Assembly (NCBI GenBank): GCA_934661195.1
Contig: CAKUJD010000001.1
Span: forward strand, 310,001 to 374,000
DNA: 64,000 bases
Direction: 5' to 3'
DNA from: an uncultured Muribaculaceae bacterium
Lineage (GTDB): Bacteria; Bacteroidota; Bacteroidia; Bacteroidales; Muribaculaceae
Position numbers and translations under genes: made by a program. Within the stretch, counting starts at the first letter, position 1. Each line of letters starts with the position of its first letter. Shown here one piece after another: positions 9,525 to 16,792 of the stretch. Under the pieces are notes generated by a model that was given only the letters and a program-made list of their open reading frames with translations, did no database searches and was not told where the DNA came from.

Positions 9525-9690
9525 TTTCGCAATTGAAAAATGCCTGGTTCATGTGGATTGGCTCTACCCCAATGCCATATTTGCTCATAAACAACTGTGG
9601 CTAGTACGGGCTGCTCGTGAGGCATACTGATAGGTGGTATTGCCGACGGGGTGCTTAAGTGTTATAGACTATTGTTAGCACAGTAAAGGC
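9514..9690 (-). pseudogene. Broken copy of the DUF6140-type gene
   Basis: This is the decayed counterpart of the intact gene at 13407-13640. The last 24 codons survive (MSKYGIGVEPIHMNQ ... NCEKIG, then TGA at 9516-9514), but a TAG interrupts the frame just upstream. About 100 bases corresponding to the 5' half are deleted, so that GTGCTT is joined to the upstream AAGTGTTATA. The promoter has also decayed: the TACCTTTG box of the intact copy is not preserved near 9680. Confidence 0.75.
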
Positions 9691-9771
9691 CAGTCTGGGG
9701 TGTGCCAATTATGGACATAACTTTCAAAAAACGGACGAATTGAAAATCGCTCATTAATTCATTGCAATTGT

Positions 9772-10350
9772 CTACAAGTCGTCCATTATCTGCTGACGTA
9801 GCTTTTCTTGGTTTGCATTGTCGAAATAGCTCAGCATTACATAGCATGACGAAACACCATTGTGGGATATTTCAAGTTGAACATCTCCCTGCTCGCATGA
9901 GAAAATGGAATAATACTTGTATTTGTCGAATTGCACTCCATACATTTTAGAAGAAGCGTCTCGGTCATAACTGCTATTGAAATACTCCTCGCATAGTACG
10001 GGATCCCCATATTTCTCAGTCAGCATAGACTTGTAATTTGAATAGCAATTATCCAAATCTCCCCACTTATCCATACTTGGGAAGACAACGGTCACTTTGC
10101 AAATCATGCCACTTTTATCGGCAACAGCTGCAATAGTGCAGTTTTTATAGCCTGCAAATTCACCCTTTAGCATGGCAACACCATCCTGAGTGCCTATTGG
10201 AGTAAAGCCTTTAGCCCTTAACTTGACTGTAAATGTCTGGAGAGAGCCTTCCATGGGAATGCCCTTGAATTTCATATGCTCGGTCTGCGCTGAGCAGACG
10301 CCAATGCCGACAAATAGCGTTAGCAGTAATGTTAATAACAGATGCTTCAT
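9772..10350 (-). CDS. Small secreted protein of unknown function
   Basis: The start chosen gives MKHLLLTLLLTLFVGIGVCSAQ, a clear signal peptide cleaved after about residue 21. The earlier ATG would add 13 residues ahead of it. The mature part (about 170 residues) starts HMKFKGIPMEGSL and contains MLTEKYGDP near the middle. I recall similar exported proteins in Prevotella and Bacteroides, but no function. It has several aromatic residues and two cysteines in the C-terminal half that could form a disulphide. Coding is well supported by the signal peptide and length; no operon partner is evident. Confidence 0.6.
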   Translation of the reverse strand: MKHLLLTLLLTLFVGIGVCSAQTEHMKFKGIPMEGSLQTFTVKLRAKGFTPIGTQDGVAMLKGEFAGYKNCTIAAVADKSGMICKVTVVFPSMDKWGDLDNCYSNYKSMLTEKYGDPVLCEEYFNSSYDRDASSKMYGVQFDKYKYYSIFSCEQGDVQLEISHNGVSSCYVMLSYFDNANQEKLRQQIMDDL

Positions 10351-10559
10351 AAATGTTGATTTTAGATGTACAAAACAGGGTATAGTCAATATAGCCCTAA
10401 ATGTTTCTCAACCAAATGAAAATGGATGTGAACAACTCTTTCTCTTTCTATGGCAAATATAACGCTTTTCGCTCAAGCAATCGGCAAATTGCCGAAATAA
10501 AAAATCAGAAAAAGCAATCCGCGGGCGCGAGTTTCATCGGATGGTGGGGGGAAGACTTT

Positions 10560-11399
10560 TCAGCGTTTGCCTTCCTTATGCATCTTTAGCTTCAGTTCAG
10601 AAGGAGAACAGCCCGTCTGGTTCTTTACAAAACGTGTGAAGTGAGCCGGATTGTAGAAGTTCATCTGGTTGGATATCTCTGCAATGGAGAGGTCGGGACT
10701 TTTCAACAAAGAGAGGATTTCCTGCATGGCGTAGCCGTTTATCCAATATGAAGCAGGATGGCCGCTACTCTTCTTCACCACCTCAGAGAGGTATTTGGCA
10801 GAGACGCACAGTTTGTCGGCATAGAAATTCACCTCGCGCTCTGTCTTGGAGTGGGCGGGGAGCATGTTCATGAAGCGTGTGAATAGCAAGGCGGTGCTGT
10901 TGTCGACCTGATGGATGTTGTCGATGGCCTGATGGTATATCTCCCAAAGGTCGAGCAAGAAAACCTGAAGCTGCTTGCCGATAATTTCCCTTTGAAACAA
11001 GTGGGGCTCCGCTGCTCTGCGCTTGAATTGGATGAAATTGTATTCAATCATGGCCTTGCTCCTTTCATCAAGTCGAAACACAGGATTCTTCTTGATGAAC
11101 ACAAACGCCTTCGAGGCCCACGCCTTCTCAGGGTTGTATTCAAGGAGGAAATCCTTGTCCACCAAGAGGAAGTCGGCATCGAAATCCGATGAAAACACAG
11201 CATCGCTTATCTGCGACGACATCTGCCAAATGACCCAGTCTCCGGCCTCTATTGCATAAGTGCTGCCCATAAACGAGAATTGCGCCTTGCCGTAGCGGCA
11301 CAGGATATGGATGTGATACCGTCCGAGATAGTCGGACGGCAGTTTGTGGCTCTCCTTTGTGTTATATAATAGTATGTCGCGGTTTACTGGTGCTTCCAT
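10560..11399 (-). CDS. AraC-family transcriptional regulator
   Basis: The C-terminal third holds two helix-turn-helix units with the family pattern (LCVSAKYLSEVVKKSSGHPASYWI, then SIAEISNQMNFYNPAHFTRFVKNQTGCSPSE in pieces). The N-terminal part is a cupin-like sensing domain (GRYHIHILCRYGKAQFSF). The ATG at 11399 is preferred over 11426 because the minus-strand -7 box TATCTTTG occupies 11431-11424. The gene is divergent from the hydrolase at 11612, so it may control it; the ligand is unknown. Confidence 0.85.
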   Translation of the reverse strand: MEAPVNRDILLYNTKESHKLPSDYLGRYHIHILCRYGKAQFSFMGSTYAIEAGDWVIWQMSSQISDAVFSSDFDADFLLVDKDFLLEYNPEKAWASKAFVFIKKNPVFRLDERSKAMIEYNFIQFKRRAAEPHLFQREIIGKQLQVFLLDLWEIYHQAIDNIHQVDNSTALLFTRFMNMLPAHSKTEREVNFYADKLCVSAKYLSEVVKKSSGHPASYWINGYAMQEILSLLKSPDLSIAEISNQMNFYNPAHFTRFVKNQTGCSPSELKLKMHKEGKR

Positions 11400-11423
11400 T
11401 TTTTCTCTGTTTTTACGATTATA

Positions 11424-11431
11424 CAAAGATA
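11424..11431 (-). promoter_or_regulatory. Promoter -7 box for the AraC regulator
   Basis: TATCTTTG on the minus strand matches the Bacteroidales TAnnTTTG element, 24 nt before the chosen ATG. Confidence 0.6.
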
Positions 11432-11571
11432 GTGCATATTGAATCTATTTGTGGCATTGCTCTGTGATTTTCTTTCTGCATCAGTTGTTTACCCACATAT
11501 AAATATGCAAGTACCGAAATCTGTGAAAGCCATGCCGTGAGTTGTGTAATCTATAAAAGCGTGAGATGCCG

Positions 11572-11579
11572 TAATTTTG
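11572..11579 (+). promoter_or_regulatory. Promoter -7 box for the secreted hydrolase
   Basis: TAATTTTG lies 32 nt before the hydrolase ATG and faces away from the AraC promoter. The about 140-bp space between the two boxes is the likely regulator-binding region. Confidence 0.6.
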
Positions 11580-11611
11580 CAGGGTAAAAACAATCCTATT
11601 AGGCATATAAA

Positions 11612-12685
11612 ATGAGAGTAACATTAATTTCGCTATTGCTTCTGTGCGTGCCATGCGGCATAGAGGCACAAAACATTGCAGACATTCATCCGGCATCCAC
11701 TCCTTTGGTCTTGAAGTCGCAAGGCAGCTTTTATGTGGGAGGCGAGAGTGAGCGACAAACGAGGGAGGAGCTGGGCGGCATCTGTCCTGAGGGCCACGTC
11801 ACGGTGGGGCAGATGTATGTGCGGTATATGGTGCCGCAGACCACAAAAGGCAATGCATCGTTTGTGCTTATTCACGGCATGCACTTGTCGGGCAAGTGTT
11901 GGGAGACCACTCCCGACGGACGAATGGGATGGGACGAATACTTAGTGCGCAAGGGCTGTCAGGTGTATGTGGTCGACCAAGTGGGCATAGGTCGTTCGGG
12001 GTTTAACCAAAAGACTCACAACGCCGCCAAGTTTGGCAAGGTTTCGGCAACGGAGCAGAGTGTGTTCAGTCGCAAGACAGACGAGAACTCATGGACCAAC
12101 TTCCGATTTGGCACTAATGACGGCAAGCCAGTTGCTGAAGCAAAGTTTCCCATAGGCTATCTTGCAGAGTTTGCCAAGCAAAACGTTCCGCACATCACTT
12201 CGCTGCCCAAGCCAGACGCCAACTACAGTTGCCTTTCGGAATTGGCGCAGAAGGTTGGAAACGCCATTTTGGTGAGCCACTCGCAGTCGGGCGCATTCCC
12301 GATAGAGACGGCACTTCGCAACCCTGAAGGCATCAGGGCGATTGTAATGCTTGAGCCTGGAGGCACGGGCGACTATTATACTGCCGAGCAGATAGCCAAG
12401 CTCAAAAGCATCCCCATCCTTGTCGTCTTTGGCGACAACCTGAAGAACGATACCGGAATGCGTGGTCATGTGTGGCAAAACTGCTACGATGGCTGGAGCC
12501 GCTTTGTGAAACGTGTGAACGGGGCAGGCGGCAACGCCACAATGGCTCACCTGCCCGACATGGGCATACGCGGCAACTCGCACATGCTGATGGAGGACAC
12601 CAACAGCCACCAGATTGCCGACATAGTGATTGACTGGTGCAGGGATAAAGGTGTCCTCACGCCCTCCCGGCAAATAGGCCAATAG
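11612..12685 (+). CDS. Secreted alpha/beta-fold hydrolase
   Basis: The protein has a signal peptide (MRVTLISLLLLCVPCGIEAQ) and an alpha/beta-hydrolase core: an oxyanion-side FVLIHGMHLSG, YVVDQVGIGRSG, and a nucleophile elbow SHSQSG with S224 the likely nucleophile. The elbow has Ser where the usual G-x-S-x-G has its first and last Gly. Candidate acid and His residues lie in PILVVFGDN and in the C-terminal GNSHMLMEDTN. At 357 residues it resembles bacterial secreted esterases. Location is periplasmic or extracellular; the substrate is unknown. It is transcribed divergently from an AraC regulator, suggesting substrate-induced expression. Confidence 0.8.
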   Translation: MRVTLISLLLLCVPCGIEAQNIADIHPASTPLVLKSQGSFYVGGESERQTREELGGICPEGHVTVGQMYVRYMVPQTTKGNASFVLIHGMHLSGKCWETTPDGRMGWDEYLVRKGCQVYVVDQVGIGRSGFNQKTHNAAKFGKVSATEQSVFSRKTDENSWTNFRFGTNDGKPVAEAKFPIGYLAEFAKQNVPHITSLPKPDANYSCLSELAQKVGNAILVSHSQSGAFPIETALRNPEGIRAIVMLEPGGTGDYYTAEQIAKLKSIPILVVFGDNLKNDTGMRGHVWQNCYDGWSRFVKRVNGAGGNATMAHLPDMGIRGNSHMLMEDTNSHQIADIVIDWCRDKGVLTPSRQIGQ

Positions 12686-12757
12686 GCGACTTATGATTTC
12701 ATCGCTTGATGCGATACTCAATAAAGGCACTACCCAAATCACCTTGTGGCAGCGGTA

Positions 12758-12915
12758 TTATTCCATGGTCCCAAGGTTTTCTTCCACGAATAGTATGATG
12801 ACTTTCTGCCATTCGTCCTCATTGCCATCTCTTATGCCCGAAGCCATCCAATAGGCATACTTGCCATGCGTTAATTGCGTGAGCTGATGCTTGTCACTTC
12901 CATAACGGAACTCTT
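12758..12915 (-). pseudogene. C-terminal remnant of a minus-strand gene cut by the fic repeat
   Basis: The minus-strand frame reads RYGSDKHQLTQLTHGKYAYW, then SGIRDGNEDEWQKV and ends VEENLGTME before a stop at 12758. It looks like genuine protein sequence. Upstream, at about 12920, the frame runs into the fic-derived duplicate, where the reading is only the antisense of fic. The parent family is not recognised. Confidence 0.5.
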
Positions 12916-12920
12916 CGTTG

Positions 12921-13325
12921 GTGTCGTTAAGCCAGCGGCAAACCGACATCCTCAACCTGTTTCTTGACGGTTACGAGGCAAAAATCACATCTAAGACGTG
13001 GGCCTCGCTTGGCAAGTGCTCAAAGGATACAGCCATCCGCGACATTCAAGACCTTGTGGCGAAAGGCATTCTTCGTGAGGACATACCTGGAGCCAAGCGC
13101 CCAAGCTATTCAATCAGGTACAACCCTGAAGACATCACTGAATTCTTTTCAGACGTCAATGTGGAGCAGGACAATGGCACTTGCTATCTGACGGCGATAT
13201 ACAAGGGCAAAACACCAGTGCGCGAGCGAATGCTTGCATTGGATGCCGAATGCTTCAAGAAAGGCGATTTGTCGGCAGGCAATCTGCTTGCCAAGTATTG
13301 TTCCTACATCAAAGCCAATTCGTAA
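12921..13325 (+). pseudogene. fic 3'-end fragment (copy 2)
   Basis: Identical to the end of the intact fic gene from the VSLSQRQTDIL segment to the stop. It lacks the whole Fic catalytic domain and inhibitory helix, retaining only the C-terminal winged-helix-like region. It is followed by the same hairpin (13353-13390). Whether the 135-residue frame is translated as a free DNA-binding domain is unknown; no promoter is visible in front of it. Confidence 0.85.
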
Positions 13326-13406
13326 TCTCCCAATGCTGCTATGAACGCAAAGCAGAAGGCCTTGCGCCCTTCAGGGTGCAAGGCCTTCTGTGAACATTAG
13401 CCAGTG

Positions 13407-13640
13407 TCAGCCAATCTTTTCGCATTTGAAGAATGCCTGGTTCATGTGGATTGGCTCTACCCCAATGCCATATTTGCTCATAAACAACTGGGCCAGCATT
13501 GGCTGCTCTCGGGGCAAGTTTATGGGCGGTGCTGACGACGCGGTGCTTGTTTCCACAAACATGCCTTTTTCAAGACGTTGCCTCTTGTCAATGCAAGCGG
13601 CACTGCTGCTGTACTTCACTGAAATTCTCCAAAGTGCCAT
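13407..13640 (-). CDS. DUF6140-type small protein
   Basis: This 77-residue protein starts MALWRISVKY and ends HMNQAFFKCEKIG, which I recognise as the DUF6140 pattern found near mobile elements in Bacteroidales; the function is unknown. Coding is supported by a promoter box TACCTTTG on the minus strand at 13689-13682, 42 nt before the ATG, and by comparison with the broken copy at 9.5 kb. It faces the fic fragment tail to tail, the two stops being about 80 bp apart around the shared hairpin. Confidence 0.65.
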   Translation of the reverse strand: MALWRISVKYSSSAACIDKRQRLEKGMFVETSTASSAPPINLPREQPMLAQLFMSKYGIGVEPIHMNQAFFKCEKIG

Positions 13641-13841
13641 AATCTCTTGAAATTAAGTGTTATAAAATAATGTTGACGCGGCAAAGGTAGGCACGCGGTG
13701 TGCCAATTATGGGCATATCTCTCAAAAAACGAACGGATTGCAGGCAATTTTCAGGATTATGATAATGTTTGCTTTCATACAACATAGCGAGGTGTTCATA
13801 CAATAATGCCTCCATCTCTCGTTTATATATAAATTGAGCGA

Positions 13842-13849
13842 TAACTTTG
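13842..13849 (+). promoter_or_regulatory. Promoter -7 box for the FGSN/DUF1810 gene
   Basis: TAACTTTG, 26 nt before the ATG at 13876, matches TAnnTTTG. Confidence 0.6.
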
Positions 13850-13875
13850 CAATGTAATAACCAAAGACAAGTATT

Positions 13876-14949
13876 ATGACCAGCGAAAAGATTAAAGTTG
13901 AGGCAATCAAGTTTGAAGTAGTCAACGGGAAGAAGACTGGCAAGTCAGTCTCCTTCAGTTTGGATCCTAAGGAGATGGCAAAAGAATGCAAGACCATGGC
14001 TGCCGTACGCAAGAAAATTGCGGAGCGCGTGTTAAAGATGGGCGTGTTTAAGCGTTCGGAACTTAGCGGCCTAAAGTATGACATGAATGAATTTCTTGCA
14101 GAATGGAAGAAGATGCTTCCGGTGGTTGATGCAGAAGCGCTTGCCGAGCTGACAAAGTCTAACAACAACACTGCGTCGCGTGTGACTCCCGGCAAGATCA
14201 CCCGTTTGGCTCCCAATGAGGTCTTTGTGTTTGGCAGCAATGCGCTCGGCCATCATGCAGGCGGCGCCGCCAAAGTGGCTCTTGAAAAGTTTGGGGCCGT
14301 ATGGGGGCAAGGCCACGGGCTGCAAGGCAAGGCTTATGCCATCGACTCGATGAGCGGCGATGATGCGATGATGAGAGACGTGGCGGCGTTTGTGGCTTTT
14401 GCAAAGCAGCACCCCGAGAAGATCTTCCTGGTGACTCCCATTGGGTGTGGAATTGCCGGAAAGCGTCCGTCGGAGGTGGCTCCAATGTTTAAGGATTGTG
14501 CCGAGATGGAAAATGTGTGTCTGCCCGCTTCATTCTGGAAAGTCATTGGCAAGCCGCAATCCCTGCAGAATAGCTACGACTTGCAGCGTTTTGTTGATGC
14601 GCAAGACTCGGCTTACGCACAAGCCCTTTGCGAGCTGAAGGCTGGACGCAAAACGAGCCATTGGATATGGTACATCTTTCCGCAGCAGAAGGGCCTCGGC
14701 CACAGTGCCAACTCTAAATTCTATGGCCTTGACGGGGAAGGCGAGGCCCAAGCCTACATTGCCCACCCCCTGCTTGGAGAGCGCTTGCGCGAATGCTGCC
14801 GGGCTCTCCTGCAGCATAAGGGCAAAGACATCGCCGACATAATGGGAAGCCAGATTGATGTGCAGAAGCTGCAAACGTGCATGAACCTCTTCAATCGTGT
14901 CTCGCCCAACGATGTCTTCGCGGAGGTCCTAAACGAATTCTTCCAATAA
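13876..14949 (+). CDS. Fusion of FGSN-type (phage-associated, macro-like) domain with DUF1810
   Basis: The 357 residues fall into three parts: a basic N-terminal section (1-95), a domain opening with NEVFVFGSNALGHHAGGAA and containing FLVTPIGCGIAG (about 113-225), and a C-terminal DUF1810 domain (about 235-357: LQRFVDAQDSAYAQAL, HWIWYIFPQQKGLGHS). The FGSN...G..GGAA pattern with a later TPIGCGIAG segment resembles macro-domain-like proteins carried by phages. I believe both families have been linked to NAD/ADP-ribose chemistry, but no activity is shown here. It has its own promoter and a terminator at 14965. Its position beside Fic copies in an accessory region fits a toxin, immunity or defence role; this is inference. 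Confidence 0.7.
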   Translation: MTSEKIKVEAIKFEVVNGKKTGKSVSFSLDPKEMAKECKTMAAVRKKIAERVLKMGVFKRSELSGLKYDMNEFLAEWKKMLPVVDAEALAELTKSNNNTASRVTPGKITRLAPNEVFVFGSNALGHHAGGAAKVALEKFGAVWGQGHGLQGKAYAIDSMSGDDAMMRDVAAFVAFAKQHPEKIFLVTPIGCGIAGKRPSEVAPMFKDCAEMENVCLPASFWKVIGKPQSLQNSYDLQRFVDAQDSAYAQALCELKAGRKTSHWIWYIFPQQKGLGHSANSKFYGLDGEGEAQAYIAHPLLGERLRECCRALLQHKGKDIADIMGSQIDVQKLQTCMNLFNRVSPNDVFAEVLNEFFQ

Positions 14950-14964
14950 AATGAATAGGAGGTT

Positions 14965-15017
14965 GTGCACTGCAAAAAAATCGTACATACTGCTCTTTTT
15001 GCAGCGCTGCACTTTTT
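14965..15017 (+). terminator. Intrinsic terminator after the FGSN/DUF1810 gene
   Basis: GTGCACTGCAAAAA pairs with TTTTTGCAG-CGC-TGCAC (3-nt bulge), followed by TTTTT. It separates this gene from the radical SAM operon. Confidence 0.7.
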
Positions 15018-15073
15018 AGGAATGCATTTTTGTCTTGATAATTAATGGAATAAGTGTTCATTGAAAAAACGAT

Positions 15074-15784
15074 ATGAAACTGTTGGAAATACTAAAAAAA
15101 ATGTTGTCTTGTAGTGCGACGGAAGTTTCGGAATCGGTAGAGCCTTTTGTAGATAGTAATAGGCATCTCGAGGATTATGCAGGCTGTGACGACTTATGGT
15201 TGGTTGCTGGCGATAATACGTTGACTTTGGTTTTTAATGTCTTATTGGGCGGTCTGCATAACGTGCTTTCCTATGATCCATGTTCTCGCGATATTCAAAA
15301 TTGCTGCTCGGAAATAAATGCCATTATAGGAAAGAATCTTGAAGAAGTCTATGAAAGTATTGTTGTCAAGATGGGGGAGAATCAATACCTACTAAATATT
15401 GGAATAAACCTACTGCAGGGCCCTGGCATACCTTTATCTCAGGAACTATGTGAAGATTTAATAGACGCTTTTTATCCAGTCATAAAACGATTCGTTGATG
15501 AACACATTGTGGACAACAAGGTTGGTATTTATTCTGTTTTCGCTGATGGTGGTCATGGAACTTCGGTTGGTTTGCTTGGCTTGGTCAATCATTTGGAAAA
15601 AGATGGTTACGCATGTTGTGGGGTTGGAACGTCTGATCACAGTTCCTCATATTCATTAAAACTGGCAAAAGAATGGCAAGGTTTTAAATATATTGACTGC
15701 GGATATCTGCTTGGGGATGATATGTTTTCTTTGCTGCATGACGAGTTGGTGGCTAAAATGGGAAATGGCACTATCCGTCAGTGA
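15074..15784 (+). CDS. Unknown protein, first gene of a radical SAM operon
   Basis: I do not recognise this 236-residue protein. It starts MKLLEILKKMLSCSATEVSES, has no signal peptide or membrane helix, and contains nine cysteines including the doublets NCCSE and ACCGVG. A segment VFADGGHGTSVGLLGLVNHL lies near residues 154-173. The region is AT-rich compared with the core genes. The frame ends in TGA at 15782, but the same frame stays open for another 33 sense codons to a TGA at 15884 (next entry). No TAnnTTTG promoter box was found between the preceding terminator and the ATG. It probably works with the two radical SAM enzymes that follow. Confidence 0.7.
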   Translation: MKLLEILKKMLSCSATEVSESVEPFVDSNRHLEDYAGCDDLWLVAGDNTLTLVFNVLLGGLHNVLSYDPCSRDIQNCCSEINAIIGKNLEEVYESIVVKMGENQYLLNIGINLLQGPGIPLSQELCEDLIDAFYPVIKRFVDEHIVDNKVGIYSVFADGGHGTSVGLLGLVNHLEKDGYACCGVGTSDHSSSYSLKLAKEWQGFKYIDCGYLLGDDMFSLLHDELVAKMGNGTIRQ

Positions 15785-15886
15785 TCTGATTTGCCTGATT
15801 TATTTGTATCTAAAGATGATATGTCTTTACCAGTTCATTGCTATTACAGCAAGTATTGTTCTGGTGGCGGAAAAAAAGATGTTTGA
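15785..15886 (+). other. In-frame extension beyond the TGA of the unknown gene
   Basis: Directly after the TGA at 15782-15784 the same frame runs 33 codons, reading SDLPDLFVSKDD and then MSLPVHCYYSKYCSGGGKKD, to a TGA at 15884-15886. The extension contains two cysteines, a histidine and a GGG motif. It ends 15 nt before the next gene, whereas the first TGA leaves a 117-nt gap. It could be the true C-terminus behind a nonsense or sequencing change, a recoded stop, or a separate 21-residue peptide starting at ATG 15821. Confidence 0.4.
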
Positions 15887-15901
15887 GAAAGATGTTCGCG
15901 T

Positions 15902-16780
15902 ATGAAAATTTTCCACAAAAGCATATTGATAAAAAAGACAAGCTGCAATATGACGGGGACACCCGGTCATCCTATATCCCCATCAGTAAACCTTTTTGTG
16001 AAAGTCACAAAGGCTTGCAATGCTCATTGCCCTTTTTGCAGTAATGCAGGATGTCAAAGCCCCACATCTCCATTTGATGTTGATAAACTGATTTGTATCA
16101 TACATGAGTTAAAAAATAAAGGTATAATTGTTAATCGTGTCAATATTACAGGCGGAGAGCCGTCTTTGGTCTCGCCTTTGGTGGTGCGTATCCTTGCCGC
16201 CATAGAAAAAGAACGATTTGATGATGTACATCTACATCTAAATACAAATGGAGCTACAGTGCAAGCGCAAGACTTAATGCAGCATCCGCGTTGGGATAGC
16301 ATTTCGATGTCATTGCATCATTATGATGTTGGTTGTTTGTCAGAACTATATGGGTGTGAGCTGTCGACAAAATTATTTCAGTTCAAAGGAGTGAATAAGC
16401 AGATAGTAAATTTTAGCTGCAATCTTATAAAGGGGTATATTGATAATAAAGAAGAAGTTCAGAGAATGCTTAATCTGACTTTGGATTTGGGTGTTCATCG
16501 TATTGGTTTCGTGGCTCTTATGCCTGTCAACGACTTTTGCAGAGAACATTTTGTGGACATTAATTACATACCTTTTGCAGAAATACCGCATGCCTATTTC
16601 ACAGGGGCTAAGGATAGAGGAACAGATTGTAAATGTAGTAATTATCTTTACAACCGAGATTTGAGGATATTAGAGATTTACATGCGCAATTATGCTAATC
16701 CGCAATATTGTGAGTCTTCCCTTGTTTTTGATGGAGAATACCTTCGTCAAGGTTTTTATAGTGATAACATCATTTATTAA
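15902..16780 (+). CDS. Radical SAM protein (MoaA/NifB/PqqE-like)
   Basis: The CxxxCxxC cluster is C39, C43, C46 (KACNAHCPFC) and should bind the SAM-cleaving 4Fe-4S cluster. The SAM-binding GGEP motif follows in VNITGGEPSL. The C-terminal third has three more cysteines (TDCKCSNYLYN and QYCESS), which could hold an auxiliary cluster in place of a full SPASM domain. The length is 292 residues from this ATG; an alternative ATG 16 codons in (MTGTPGHP) is possible. The gene lies 15 nt after the extended upstream frame and 12 nt before the HemN-like gene. The substrate is unknown. Confidence 0.85.
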   Translation: MKIFHKSILIKKTSCNMTGTPGHPISPSVNLFVKVTKACNAHCPFCSNAGCQSPTSPFDVDKLICIIHELKNKGIIVNRVNITGGEPSLVSPLVVRILAAIEKERFDDVHLHLNTNGATVQAQDLMQHPRWDSISMSLHHYDVGCLSELYGCELSTKLFQFKGVNKQIVNFSCNLIKGYIDNKEEVQRMLNLTLDLGVHRIGFVALMPVNDFCREHFVDINYIPFAEIPHAYFTGAKDRGTDCKCSNYLYNRDLRILEIYMRNYANPQYCESSLVFDGEYLRQGFYSDNIIY

Positions 16781-16792
16781 TTTATTGATAGG

